NCBI GenBank assembly: GCA_001275005.1
Contig: JWZX01002862.1
Span: forward strand, 1-31,228
Direction: 5' to 3'
Source: Chrysochromulina tobinii
Taxonomy: Eukaryota; Haptophyta; Prymnesiales; Chrysochromulinaceae
Length of the DNA: 31,228 nt
Below are positions 1-8,894 of this stretch, piece by piece. The number at the start of each line of letters is the position of its first letter. Position 1 is the first letter of the stretch. The translations under genes and the position numbers were made by a program. Under the pieces are notes generated by a model. That model had not been told where the DNA came from. It made no database searches and saw only the letters and a program-made list of their open reading frames with translations.

Positions 1-296
1 GTATGCAGCGTACTGTACGAGTGTCAGCGTGCGTCGTCATGCGCTCTCCCATGCTACACGGGCACGGTTAGGGCATGAGCCGCACTCGTGAGTTCGCGTA
101 AACGTTTCTTGGGTGGATGGCCCGCGTCTAGCGTTTCACAGACTGTACTCCAGGCGGTCTGGTCCAATAAAACGCGGGGGCTGCCGGAACACTCGCGGCG
201 CAAAGGCACACGGACCCGCACGTCAGCGCGACGACCGAAGCCGCGGCCGACTCAACAGCTACTCGTGCGTCGATCGAGTCTGCAATCACTCGCAGC

Positions 297-1763
297 ATGT
301 CGCTGGACCCCACAACTTCGCCTGATGACGTCCTAATCTTTTGGTTCGGTGCTGCTGCTGACGGTGACAAGAACACGGTCGTATATCTGCAGAATGGCTG
401 GAAGCGCTGGTTTATGGGGCAAGATCTGCTCTTCGACCTCGTGCAGCACTCGTCGAAAGAGCTCATCGCTCGCGCTGCCGGTCAGGGCCCCTTGCCGGCT
501 GGGCCTCTGGGCCTTGAATGGACGACGTCGCGCGGCAAGCTCGCACGCATCCTCCTCCTCGATCAATTCACGCGAGTCGCCTTCCGCGGTACCGCCCAGG
601 CCTTCGCGCACGACGAGCTCGCGTGCGATCTCGCCCGATCGCTCGCCAGTGAGGGCTTCGATGAGCTGCTGCCTGTGGAGCGCTTCTTTGTCGCGCTGGC
701 GCTCTCGCACGCTGAGAACTTGCAGGACAGCAAGCTTCACGTGGACCTGGCCGCGCGCCTATGCAGCTCGCTGCCAGCTGGGCACGAGGTCCGGGACTAC
801 TTCGCGAAGCTCAAAGGTTTCCCTCACGAGCACTTTGAGACCATCGAGCGCTTCGCTCGATTTCCGCACCGAAACGCTTTGCTCGGCCGATCATCGACCG
901 CCGCGGAGGAGGCTTGGCTCCTCTCGCCTTCGTGCCCGGGTTGGGCCAAGTCGCAAAAGCGCGCGTGCCTCACGTACTGGAATGGTCGCGGCTTGGGTGA
1001 CGTGATTCGCTTCCTTCTCGAGTTCTGCCTCATCCCGTTTGATGAGGTGAATGTGCTCGATTCGGACGCCTTTGCAGCTCTCAAGGCCAGCGGCAAGCTC
1101 GCCTTCGGGCAGGTGCCGCTGCTCGAGATCGACGGACTCGAGCTCGTGCAGACGCAGGCAATCCTGCGATACGTCGCGGGCAAGAAGCAGCTGCGCGGCA
1201 CGACGGCAGCGGATGAGGCGCGCGCAGACATGATGGTCAACGGCGTGCTCGACGCGCGCATGCAGCTCATCACGGCGCGCTTCCAGGCCGACCCCACGGC
1301 CGCGCTCGCCAAGTTTGAAACGGCCACTCTGCCCAAGCTCGCGGGCCATCTCGAGGCGCTGCTCAAGACGCATTCGGGCGAGTACCTCTGCGCAGGCGGC
1401 CTCACGTACGCGGACGTGGTGCTGCTTGAGACGCTGTGCTATGCAGCGGACGAGTGCACAGCCAACCTGGAGAGCATCCTTGCGCCCATCTCGCCGCGCG
1501 TGCTCGCGCATTACCAGCGCATGCGTGCCTTCAAGCACGTGGGTGCGTACCTCCAGTCAGAGCGACGTAAGCCGACGCCCGATGTGGCCTTCGTGCGGCG
1601 CACGTGTGCGATCCTGGGCATGCCTGCGCCCGAATACGCCCGCGACGGCGCCAAGCCAACCGCGCCACCCATGATGGGCCGATTGCTCCTTTCGCTGGTG
1701 CTGATCGCGGTGGCGAGCGTGGCATTGGTCGCGCCTCGCGCCGCTCGGACCGCGCGAGCGTAG
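297..1763 (+). CDS. DUF924 domain - glutathione S-transferase fusion with C-terminal membrane anchor
   Basis: Single-exon ORF of 488 aa starting at an ATG (297). Residues about 8-210 match the DUF924 family as I know it: VLIFWFG near the start, LLLDQFTR at about 87-94, and FPHRNALLGRSST at about 189-201 followed by a Glu-rich helix. DUF924 has no firm biochemical function. Residues about 222-298 form a GST thioredoxin-fold half: CLTYWNGRG with the likely catalytic Tyr227, GQVPLLEIDG, then QTQAILRYVA in place of the usual ES-A-I glutathione-binding motif. Residues about 305-425 are the all-helical GST half. The tail (about 461-480) is a clean hydrophobic helix followed by Arg-rich residues, which suggests a tail-anchored membrane protein. 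The layout most resembles sigma-class GSTs. A role in detoxification or redox chemistry at a membrane is inferred. The fusion looks genuine because the frame is continuous with no splice signal needed. Confidence 0.85.
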   Translation: MSLDPTTSPDDVLIFWFGAAADGDKNTVVYLQNGWKRWFMGQDLLFDLVQHSSKELIARAAGQGPLPAGPLGLEWTTSRGKLARILLLDQFTRVAFRGTAQAFAHDELACDLARSLASEGFDELLPVERFFVALALSHAENLQDSKLHVDLAARLCSSLPAGHEVRDYFAKLKGFPHEHFETIERFARFPHRNALLGRSSTAAEEAWLLSPSCPGWAKSQKRACLTYWNGRGLGDVIRFLLEFCLIPFDEVNVLDSDAFAALKASGKLAFGQVPLLEIDGLELVQTQAILRYVAGKKQLRGTTAADEARADMMVNGVLDARMQLITARFQADPTAALAKFETATLPKLAGHLEALLKTHSGEYLCAGGLTYADVVLLETLCYAADECTANLESILAPISPRVLAHYQRMRAFKHVGAYLQSERRKPTPDVAFVRRTCAILGMPAPEYARDGAKPTAPPMMGRLLLSLVLIAVASVALVAPRAARTARA

Positions 1764-1824
1764 ACGATGGCGTGTGCTTCTCTCTCTTCACTTACTTGCG
1801 ACTTCGCGCCGGACTTCGCGCCGC

Positions 1825-1917
1825 GGGCGTGACCCCTGTCTACAGGTTGGAGACGCGCTTTCCGAGATCGCTCCGAGATGGGCGGGCGTGACCCCTGTCT
1901 ACTGGTTGGAGACGCGC
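1825..1917. repeat. Two near-identical 34-bp direct repeats, 59-bp period
   Basis: Copies at 1825-1858 and 1884-1917 differ at one base. Each begins GGGCGTGACCCCTGTCTAC and ends GAGACGCGC. They lie just after the stop codon of the DUF924-GST gene, probably in its 3' UTR or flanking DNA. Confidence 0.85.
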
Positions 1918-2930
1918 CTCCCAGCTCCCTTCAGATACAGGTATGTCTCGTGCTTGAGCAGTGTGCGCCGACTTCTCTGTTCCAAAGGTTATCTGGGCCG
2001 GCCGGTCGCGATCGTGTGGGACATGTGGCGCGTGTTGCCCGCGCTGTCGCACGTGACTCGCCTGACTCGCCTGTCTCGTGAGCGGACGGTGCGGACCGCC
2101 GTCCAGCGGCTCGGTCGGCGGTGGCCGATTTTGTTGCCCGGCGGCGGGTATGGTTGCATGTTTGTTGTTTCTTCGCGTTCGCGCGAGGGCTCAAATTTCA
2201 GCCCGATCAACACCCTTGACCCTTCAACACGCCCGCGCGGCCGCGGGCGCACACGAATTCGGGTATTGTTCGCCAGATCGCGCATCGGCGAATCGCATCC
2301 GGGCCATATCGCATGGGTGGTTACGCGTTACCGCGGGGCTACGCCAAACGCGCCGCGCATCCCCTCCGCGCTCCGGCCGTCCGGGCGTAACCCCTCCGAT
2401 AGGCGATAGCGGATAGCCGCCGGCGCCGCCCGACGCGGATGATGTGTCAATCGTGAGGAAGCGTGTGCGCATCGCACGGTTCGAGCATTCGAGCACATCC
2501 GGTCGGTCATCCCGATGTCGGATCAGGTCGCGCCTTCGCGGCCTATACGCACCGGCGCGCGGTGGTCGCGCCCACCGCGCGCGCGGACCCCGGTCATCCG
2601 GTGCGCCGGCGTCGCTGCCCGACTCGTTAGGACTTAGGTCGACGGAACGGTGAGACAAAAGACAAACTTTTCTAGGCGGACCGGTGAGACAGAGACAAAA
2701 TATCTCCACACGGCCGAATATCGGACTTCTAAAGCGATTTCGCTTTACGGTGAACGGTCATGCTGGGCACTCGCACTGAGTGACTCAGTGGGCACTGGTC
2801 CGGCTTGGCCGAGCCCCACCGTGGCGGCGTGTGGTGTCTCAGGACGGTCGTAGTCGGCTTGGTAGCGCACACGCGACACAAAAACAGCTGTACCACTCCG
2901 CTGGACTCACCAGAGGAGAGTAGCGCTTGC
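1918..2930. other. Gene-poor stretch
   Basis: About 1 kb with no ORF showing a recognisable domain. Open frames here are short, in all six frames, and mostly lack an ATG. I see only small imperfect duplications, for example two GGTGAGACA-type segments around 2650-2700. No function is assigned. Confidence 0.5.
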
Positions 2931-3380
2931 TCATGAACCATACCCTCGAAGTATGCACCACACGCGGTCAAGAGCCTCAAGGCGGAACGAAGCTCTGTCT
3001 TCTGGGGCGCGTGTCTTCAAGACTGAGAACGATGGCAGGGCAGCGCCTCCCGACGGGAACCCTCCGTGCTTGTCGGTAATGCCCTCCTCGTAGATAGACT
3101 GGCCATGGAACGCGCAGTAGGTGTCATACAAGCTTTTCTCCAAGGTCAACGTACCAAACGGTAACGCCAAAAGGCCACCTGCGCCAACACGTAGATAAAT
3201 AGAGTGGACGATCTTTCCGAATAGGCCACCACCTTTCTGCACCGGCATGAGAGGTGCGCCGATGAATACCAAACCTATAAACGCATAGATCGGCAATTTC
3301 GGGATCTCGTCGTCCACCATTCGGTCGACGAAGAAGGAATATTCACAAGGATCCTTGTGGGCGGGCACGTGAATAAGCAT
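2931..3380 (-). CDS. Hypothetical small membrane protein (two predicted TM helices)
   Basis: ATG-initiated 149-aa frame read from 3380 down to 2931. It shows a charged N-terminus, then two hydrophobic segments: IYAFIGLVFIGAPLMPV at about residues 31-47, and a Gly/Leu-rich segment at about 66-85. A soluble Gly/Ser-rich part and a basic C-terminus follow. The sequence is noticeably less GC-rich than neighbouring genes, and the frame has the mixed amino-acid use of a real protein rather than the Ala/Arg bias of shadow frames. I do not recognise the family. The C-terminal 30 residues could lie past an unrecognised splice site. It could also be a chance ORF or a gene fragment. Confidence 0.4.
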   Translation of the reverse strand: MLIHVPAHKDPCEYSFFVDRMVDDEIPKLPIYAFIGLVFIGAPLMPVQKGGGLFGKIVHSIYLRVGAGGLLALPFGTLTLEKSLYDTYCAFHGQSIYEEGITDKHGGFPSGGAALPSFSVLKTRAPEDRASFRLEALDRVWCILRGYGS

Positions 3381-3479
3381 ATGAAATGCTGTTAGGGTCA
3401 GCGATCCGTCATGCTGTTTGGGTCTCGCGATCTGCCCCCGCGGTACCGGTAGGATTTCTCAAAAAGATTCGCCTTATCG

Positions 3480-4907
3480 ATGGCGTTTCTGACGCTCCTT
3501 GTCGCCACCGCGGCGTGCACGGCACGCTGTCATCCTGGCCCGGTGAGCCTAAACCAACGCAGCCAGCTCCCGACCGCACACAGGCATCGGTCGCTGATGC
3601 TAACAGCTGCTGCCGCACTGCCCCTGGATGATGAAGCAGCGGCGATGGAAGACGAGCCTCCGGCTGCGCTACTCATGCTCATCGCCGGCTTGCAATCGGC
3701 ATGCTTTGGCTGCATTGGCACTGCTCTTCCATCGGCTATGAGCGACGCCGGCCTCTCGCCGGCGAATGTGGCTCTGCTGCTAGGCCGCATCGGCTCCGCC
3801 TCGGCCTTCGCAGAGGTGCTGCTGTCGGCCTCGTTCGGAAAGCTAGCTGATGCCATCGGGCGCAAGCCCATATTGCTCGGCGCGCCGCTTGTGACCGTCC
3901 TTGCGCGCTCCTTCGTCGTCGTGCATCCGTCGCTGAACGTGCTCGTCGGCGCGCGGTTAATCACGACGCTCGCCGTCCCAATGTACTGGCTCGCGTACCA
4001 GGCGTCCATGGCGGACGTCTTCGGGCGCAACTCTACACGCTTGGCCATTCTGGGCTCGCGCGTACAGGCCGGCATGGGCCTGGGGTACGCAATCTCGAGC
4101 TTCGTCGGCGGCGCGCTCGCTGCACGCGACATCCGGCTTGCCTACGCCGCCTCATGCACGCTTGGATGCTGTGTGATTGCGAGCGTCTCGCTCGGCTTGC
4201 GTGAGACACTCGCGAAAGAGAGGCGCCGGCCCTTCGCGTGGAAGGGCACGTCGCCGCTCGCGTTCACGCGACTCTTCGGGCGCGGCGCCCTCTCCGCTAA
4301 GCTCAACGCTGTCGTGCTGCTCCAGAGCCTAACGAATGGAATGGGCGATCTATGGCAAGTGCTCGCACGTGAGCTGCGTGGCTGGGGGGCTTCTCAATGC
4401 GGAAACTTTGCAGCCATCGCGGGTTTGGCAACCATGGGTGGCACGCTTCTTACCGGGCCTAGCATTCGGCGATTCGGCGCACGCGGCCACACCGTCGCAA
4501 GCACCATGTCCTCCGCAGTGGCGTCTGTGGTGCTCGGCCACGCCACCTCGAACGCGATCGCCTTCAGCGGCGTGGTGCCCATGGCGCTAGGCGCGGGCAA
4601 GAGCCAGGCCACGAGTGCGCGCATCACCAACTTGGGCGAAGAGCTCGGCATACCGCAGGGGCAGCTGGCCGCCGAGCGGAACACGCTGAACGCCATCATC
4701 AAGGTGATTGCGCCGTCACTGTACGCATGGCTCTTTGCGCTGGGCACGCAGCGCTTCGGAATATTGGGGCTACCTTTTTATTCGACCGCCTTCCTGCACA
4801 CCTGCGCCGCGCTCGTGGCCTTGTCTATCCCAGCCGCGTTGTGGACTTCATCCGATGCGCGACCGTCGGTGGTGCGTGACGAGGCTCGAGCAAAAACACG
4901 AGCGTGA
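3480..4907 (+). CDS. Major facilitator superfamily transporter with N-terminal presequence
   Basis: 475-aa single exon; ATG at 3480 with G at +4. Residues 62-460 carry the Ala/Gly/Leu-rich helices of an MFS carrier. The diagnostic loop 2-3 motif A (GKLADAIGRKP) is at about 120-130, in the style of tetracycline-efflux/DHA1 carriers, and a long charged central loop (RETLAKERRRPF) sits near 241-252. The first 17 residues look like a signal peptide (MAFLTLLVATAACTA). They are followed by a basic, Ser/Pro-rich stretch to about residue 48, the layout of a bipartite plastid-targeting leader in secondary algae. A plastid-envelope or endomembrane drug/metabolite carrier is plausible. The substrate cannot be read from the sequence. 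Confidence 0.85.
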   Translation: MAFLTLLVATAACTARCHPGPVSLNQRSQLPTAHRHRSLMLTAAAALPLDDEAAAMEDEPPAALLMLIAGLQSACFGCIGTALPSAMSDAGLSPANVALLLGRIGSASAFAEVLLSASFGKLADAIGRKPILLGAPLVTVLARSFVVVHPSLNVLVGARLITTLAVPMYWLAYQASMADVFGRNSTRLAILGSRVQAGMGLGYAISSFVGGALAARDIRLAYAASCTLGCCVIASVSLGLRETLAKERRRPFAWKGTSPLAFTRLFGRGALSAKLNAVVLLQSLTNGMGDLWQVLARELRGWGASQCGNFAAIAGLATMGGTLLTGPSIRRFGARGHTVASTMSSAVASVVLGHATSNAIAFSGVVPMALGAGKSQATSARITNLGEELGIPQGQLAAERNTLNAIIKVIAPSLYAWLFALGTQRFGILGLPFYSTAFLHTCAALVALSIPAALWTSSDARPSVVRDEARAKTRA

Positions 4908-5946
4908 GAATGCCTTGCGGGACGATAAGCGCGCGGGGAACTGGGGCATGCGAGCTTGCGGTTGGACGTGAGCGCCCCCCCCACCCGGATCCCCGTAGGA
5001 TCCCCATCACGCACTTACCCGTCATCTCGCATCTGGTAATCGCCCTTGTAATCGCCAGATGCATCCGGTAGATATGCATCGACCAACGAAGGTAGAAATC
5101 GAATGCATCGAGATACGGAGAGAAGAGCCATTGTGGCGGCGGTATCGGGCACGGGTGACGGGTCGCCGACGACACGGTCGCGAAGTGGATTCACGCTAGT
5201 AACATCACTGTCGTGTTCACAGAAGTTCACAGATCACACGGTTGTGAGTTGACCCATCGTGCTCACGACGAACCGATCGACGAACCGAACGTGTGTTGCA
5301 TGGGATCGGGCTGTCCGTCCGGGACGGGTGTCACGGGATGTTCGGGATCGCCTGTGTACGATGCTGATGCTCCGTTTTCGCCGCGGCCTGTTTTGAACTT
5401 TTGAATTGTGAGCCGTTTACGGCCGCCGACTGAACCCCCAGCTTCTCCGTTTCTTCAAGTATCAAGAGCCTGCGGAGTGCGGAAGAGCCCGGGCTCGCCG
5501 GCCGCGACGCCCGCCGCCCGGCCACTCGCCGGGTACAAGGTGAGAACATGTTAGTGAGATGATAGAAAGTAGCGCGCGAAGTCGAAGAACGGAAAGGGAT
5601 GCGGGCAGTGCGGGCCGCCGTGAGGCGACACGTGGTCGGTGGACGTTAGTGGACGTGCCCCTGCTCTCCCCCATGTGATTCGCGTGCGAACGTTCACGTC
5701 CTTCCGATCCGGACGTGTGCCATGTGCCATGTCGCATGTGTGGTAGCCAAGATGTGGGGCGCGGGTGCGGGCGAGCGTGACGTCCGCGAGCGGGCGAGCG
5801 CCCAGAAGCGTCCGCGGTCTGGTGCGCGCGCAGTCGAGGTAGCTCTCCAAATGCCATTGATGCAACAGACAATTGACTTGACTTGACTTGAATGACATAA
5901 CTCTTCTCTGAAACGGAACAAAAACCAACCCTTGCCGGCCGAGCAC
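4908..5946. other. Intergenic region
   Basis: About 1 kb between the MFS gene and the coiled-coil gene. No frame carries a recognisable domain. It contains small direct duplications (CGACGAACCGA near 5266-5290, and three CTTGA-type pentamers near 5876-5892) and must hold the promoter and 5' UTR of the downstream gene. Nothing else is supportable. Confidence 0.5.
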
Positions 5947-7326
5947 ATGTTGGTGGCAGAAGCTGCATCGCTTCGAGAGAAGCGACAAGTTGTTAAGAAG
6001 GTACAAATTGCTCCACCCGTACACTTCTCCTCGGAACCCATCGCTTCCAAGGAGGACAAGCTCGGGCCGCTTCTACGCATGTATAGCGAGCTGAGCACCG
6101 AGCGGAAGCAACGAGCCTTTGATTTCATCGCACAGCTGCACGCCCTCGAGCAGCCCGGGCAGTACGATCCAATGGTGGGCATGTCGGGATCTGCGAGTGT
6201 GCCGTCAGCGGCGCCACCAGCCGTGACCGCCACAGTCGGCGCGTCGAGCCGGCGTGGTAGGCTGCGCTCGCCGCCGCCGCCGCCATCCACTTCTGGCAGC
6301 AGCAGCATGATGGGTCGTCCTCGTCCGCTGCCGGTGGCGGCCGCGCCTCACTTGGAGGCTTTACTTACGGCTTCGACAGGTGGGCAGACCTCCCCGGAGC
6401 TGCGCGTCACGCTGACGGCCGATCAGCTGCGGCGCCTTGGCGAGTCCCTCGCCCCTCACAACAATTCTCTCGACGGCTTCGTCTCGTCTGTCTTCACGCC
6501 GGGCGCGCCCATGGGCGTGCAGTCGTACGCAGTGCCGCCATCGGCGCAGTCGTACGCAGTGCCGCCATCGGCACCGCCAACGTACCCGACCGGGCTCACC
6601 TCGCCGCTGCGTCGGCAGCACCGCCAAGCTGGCTTCGGGACGCAAGCGCCGCCCTCGCTCCTTGCGGGAGAGTCGGTGTACTCGATGCTCTCCGCCGCGC
6701 CGCCGCCGCCGCCACCCTCGTACGCGCCGCCGGTCTCTATGTACGCGGCCCCGCCGGCCGCTATGTACGAGGTCCCGCCGGCCGCTACGTACGCGGCCCC
6801 GCCGTCGACCTCATACGTCGCGCAGCCACTGCCCGCGACGCACGGCCGACCGCACTTCCAAAGTGCCTTCCAGCAGCCGCAGCCCGCGCTCCTGCCGCCC
6901 GCACCCGTGCCTTACTGTGGTTACGCCGAGGTGCCGCCAGCGCTCGAGCGCGAGCTGACGGAGACTCGGGAGCGTGTGCGCAATTTGCAGATCAACATGG
7001 CCGCCTATCCGGGCGACAGGGAGGCGACCGGCGCTGTGCTCGGCGGCGGCGGCGAGGCCTTAGCGTCACCAAGCAAGCCGTTCATGCAGTCGCTCACCTC
7101 GATGCACCAGGGCATGTCGCCCACCGAGATCAACCTTGCCGAGCGCAAGCGGCGCGAGTGGCTGCGAGACCTCGACACGCAGGTACGTGCCAAGGAGGGG
7201 CGCAAGGCGGCGGAGCGAGCTGAAAAGGAGATAGAGGATCTCAAGGAGGAGCTCCGCTATCAGCAGATGCGCGCCAAAGCCGAAGAGGCGCTCCGGGCTA
7301 GCCTCGCCGCCGGGGCGAAGGAATAG
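5947..7326 (+). CDS. Pro/Tyr-repeat protein with C-terminal coiled coil (possibly centrosomal/ciliary type)
   Basis: 459 aa from the first ATG (5947); the open frame extends a few codons upstream only through a TTG. Residues about 30-70 are a charged helical segment. About 90-330 is a low-complexity region rich in Pro, Ala, Ser and Tyr. It includes a perfect 27-bp tandem duplication coding QSYAVPPSA twice and further Y-A-A-P-P-A-type repeats. About 332-350 and 390-459 are strongly predicted coiled coil (ERKRREWLRDLDTQVRAKE, then a Lys/Glu/Ala helix). The WL-x-DLD-x-Q segment loosely resembles CCDC66/CSPP1-type ciliary coiled-coil proteins, but that is a weak memory-based comparison. The gene lies alone on the plus strand and converges with the small DPY30 gene. 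No catalytic domain is seen. Confidence 0.7.
   Translation: MLVAEAASLREKRQVVKKVQIAPPVHFSSEPIASKEDKLGPLLRMYSELSTERKQRAFDFIAQLHALEQPGQYDPMVGMSGSASVPSAAPPAVTATVGASSRRGRLRSPPPPPSTSGSSSMMGRPRPLPVAAAPHLEALLTASTGGQTSPELRVTLTADQLRRLGESLAPHNNSLDGFVSSVFTPGAPMGVQSYAVPPSAQSYAVPPSAPPTYPTGLTSPLRRQHRQAGFGTQAPPSLLAGESVYSMLSAAPPPPPPSYAPPVSMYAAPPAAMYEVPPAATYAAPPSTSYVAQPLPATHGRPHFQSAFQQPQPALLPPAPVPYCGYAEVPPALERELTETRERVRNLQINMAAYPGDREATGAVLGGGGEALASPSKPFMQSLTSMHQGMSPTEINLAERKRREWLRDLDTQVRAKEGRKAAERAEKEIEDLKEELRYQQMRAKAEEALRASLAAGAKE
6520..6573 (+). repeat. 27-bp perfect tandem duplication inside the coding region
   Basis: Copies 6520-6546 and 6547-6573 are identical except for the last base. The period is a multiple of three, so it adds one more QSYAVPPSA unit to the protein without disturbing the frame. 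Confidence 0.9.
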
Positions 7327-7700
7327 CGACATTCCTACCTCGATATGCTATCTCGATGACTCGATGAACATGGAACGGAAGTAGATGTATTTGTGACCGC
7401 CTTTGCGACGCGGGATGATTTCTAATGCGATTGTGCGCGATACATGTATCCCTTCAACGTACAACGATGTGCATTTCCTTTGTGCATTTTATTTTAGATT
7501 TTTAATCTTCTTCGATTCATATCCTCATCAACCGGAGCCGATGGGAAATGCGCAGGAAATTCCTATGTCGCGCCGGAAATGTACTCGTTCGCCGATGCGA
7601 TGTGCAGGAGCAGGTGCGGGGCCTGTGATCTTATACAAGTACGTACGGTACTTATGGGCGATTATGGGCGACTGATCAGTGCCCTCAGTGTACTCGTGAA
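7327..7700. other. Convergent intergenic region
   Basis: It separates the convergent coiled-coil gene and DPY30-motif gene. It is AT-richer than the genes and probably holds both 3' UTRs. A 90-residue plus-strand frame at 7403 has no ATG start and no domain, and I do not call it. Confidence 0.5.
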
Positions 7701-7895
7701 CTAAATATCAGTGTATTCTTCGAGATAGGAGGCGAGCCACTGCAGTGGCCGAGATGGATTTTCTTCATCCATCTTTATCAGCGCCTTCACTAGAACTGGC
7801 GTCAGTCTCGCGGTCAAGTAGGAGCGAATCGCCGCATTTCCCGGTGCGGGGACTTGGATCCGCCGATTGATATGCCGCAGGGTGCTCCGCATCAT
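7701..7895 (-). CDS. Small DPY30-motif protein
   Basis: A 64-aa product read from the ATG pair at 7895/7892 to a TAG at 7701. The C-terminal 43 residues fit the DPY30 dimerisation motif: AAIRSYLTARLTPVLVKAL, then a short turn, then RPLQWLASYLEEY. They reproduce the family pattern Y-L...V-P-L...A-L...P..P-L-W-L-A-x-Y-L. DPY30 motifs form a two-helix X-type bundle that docks onto amphipathic helices in COMPASS histone methyltransferase complexes, radial spokes or adenylate-kinase scaffolds. Known small DPY30 proteins are about 80-100 aa, so an upstream exon on the minus strand is possible. The basic N-terminal stretch (about 1-18) has no recognised domain. Which partner complex it serves cannot be told. 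Confidence 0.65.
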   Translation of the reverse strand: MMRSTLRHINRRIQVPAPGNAAIRSYLTARLTPVLVKALIKMDEENPSRPLQWLASYLEEYTDI

Positions 7896-8582
7896 CGGAG
7901 AAGAAATCTGCGGCAGCAATTGGCATGCCTATTTCAAGCTGATGGCACGTGTTGTGCAACGTGCGTCGTGCGTCTGCGCGACTCACTGGCGACTCCACAA
8001 GTCGCTTGCTGGAGACTGTCAACGTCGACGAAAAAGGACGTTGGTCGGCACAAGTTTGTTTGAACTGAAGTGCATGCAACCGACACGCCCGTCCTGAAAG
8101 TTGGTCCGTGGACCTCGACCTGCACCCTGATGGGTGTGAAGACGAAACGCGGGCGCGCGCGCTCGAGGTTTCACGACCCCATGTCGGAGCAGATACACAA
8201 ATCGCGGGATGGCAACACACGGAGGAGGCGTTCGGCCCTTCGGGAGGCAGCCCCATGTATCCTCACGATTGTAGTCTTCGTCATCCCGTTGGCGGTCTTG
8301 GTCTGCCTCAAGTTCGCTCAGCTCGTGGGTTATTTTCCCTTGGCTGCATCATCATCTTCCTCACATGCTTCTCTTTTCCGCTGACGGTCTCGCTCTCATC
8401 CACCGAAGCTGCTACTCTCGGCGGCACGGCTGGCGCCGAAATCAGGTTTCAATGGTACACACGGTCTGCGCGTGTCTGCGTAGCGGTCTACAGCGAAGAT
8501 GCTCTCCTCGGGAGGTGGAGACAACCGAAGGCCAGCAGCCCCACGGAAACCATTGTCATGGGCTGCACCGACGGCATGACCG

Positions 8583-8894
8583 ATGTGCAAGACGTTGAGC
8601 GGCAGCTGTTCATTGGTCACCAACATGAAGGTCGGCAGCAAGAGACGTGTGATGCTGCCGCATAGCTCACGCTTCTCGGCGCTCAAGGACGACACGGTGC
8701 ACTTCGACCTCGAGCTCGTAGGCATTGCCAAGGGCGCCTCACATCCAAGGAAGCAGTGCCCGCGAGTGTCCGCTTTTGGTGCTGTGAAGCGATTTGGCTT
8801 GATGCGCTCGTCCGAATCGTTCCCGTCGCTGATTTGCGCTGCACTTGGATGGGGTGGCACAGCCCGTCGCCGTCCCCAAAGCAATCGTCGTTAA
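8583..8894 (+). CDS. FKBP-type peptidyl-prolyl isomerase, C-terminal segment (partial or pseudogene)
   Basis: This frame encodes NMKVGSKRRVMLPHSSRFSA (from about 8625) and then DDTVHFDLELVGI. That is the C-terminal half of an FKBP domain, where the family reads M-x-V-G-x-K-R-R...P, then a short loop, then T-L-x-F-D-V-E-L-x-x-I. FKBPs catalyse proline cis-trans isomerisation. The N-terminal half of the domain (the Y-x-G...DG...FDSS strands) is not visible in the same frame, which has stops at about 8480 and 8578. A second frame (8108-8665) is open upstream and holds a hydrophobic helix, so a spliced gene with an exon starting near 8600 is possible. A decayed gene is the alternative. About 45 extra residues follow the domain before the stop at 8892-8894. 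Confidence 0.5.
   Translation: MCKTLSGSCSLVTNMKVGSKRRVMLPHSSRFSALKDDTVHFDLELVGIAKGASHPRKQCPRVSAFGAVKRFGLMRSSESFPSLICAALGWGGTARRRPQSNRR

Noticed and set aside
7403-7675. 90-residue plus-strand frame
   Set aside because: It lacks an ATG start and any recognisable domain, and lies in probable 3' UTR.
8108-8665. 185-residue frame as an independent gene
   Set aside because: No ATG-supported domain except a hydrophobic stretch. It is kept only as a possible upstream exon of the FKBP-like piece.
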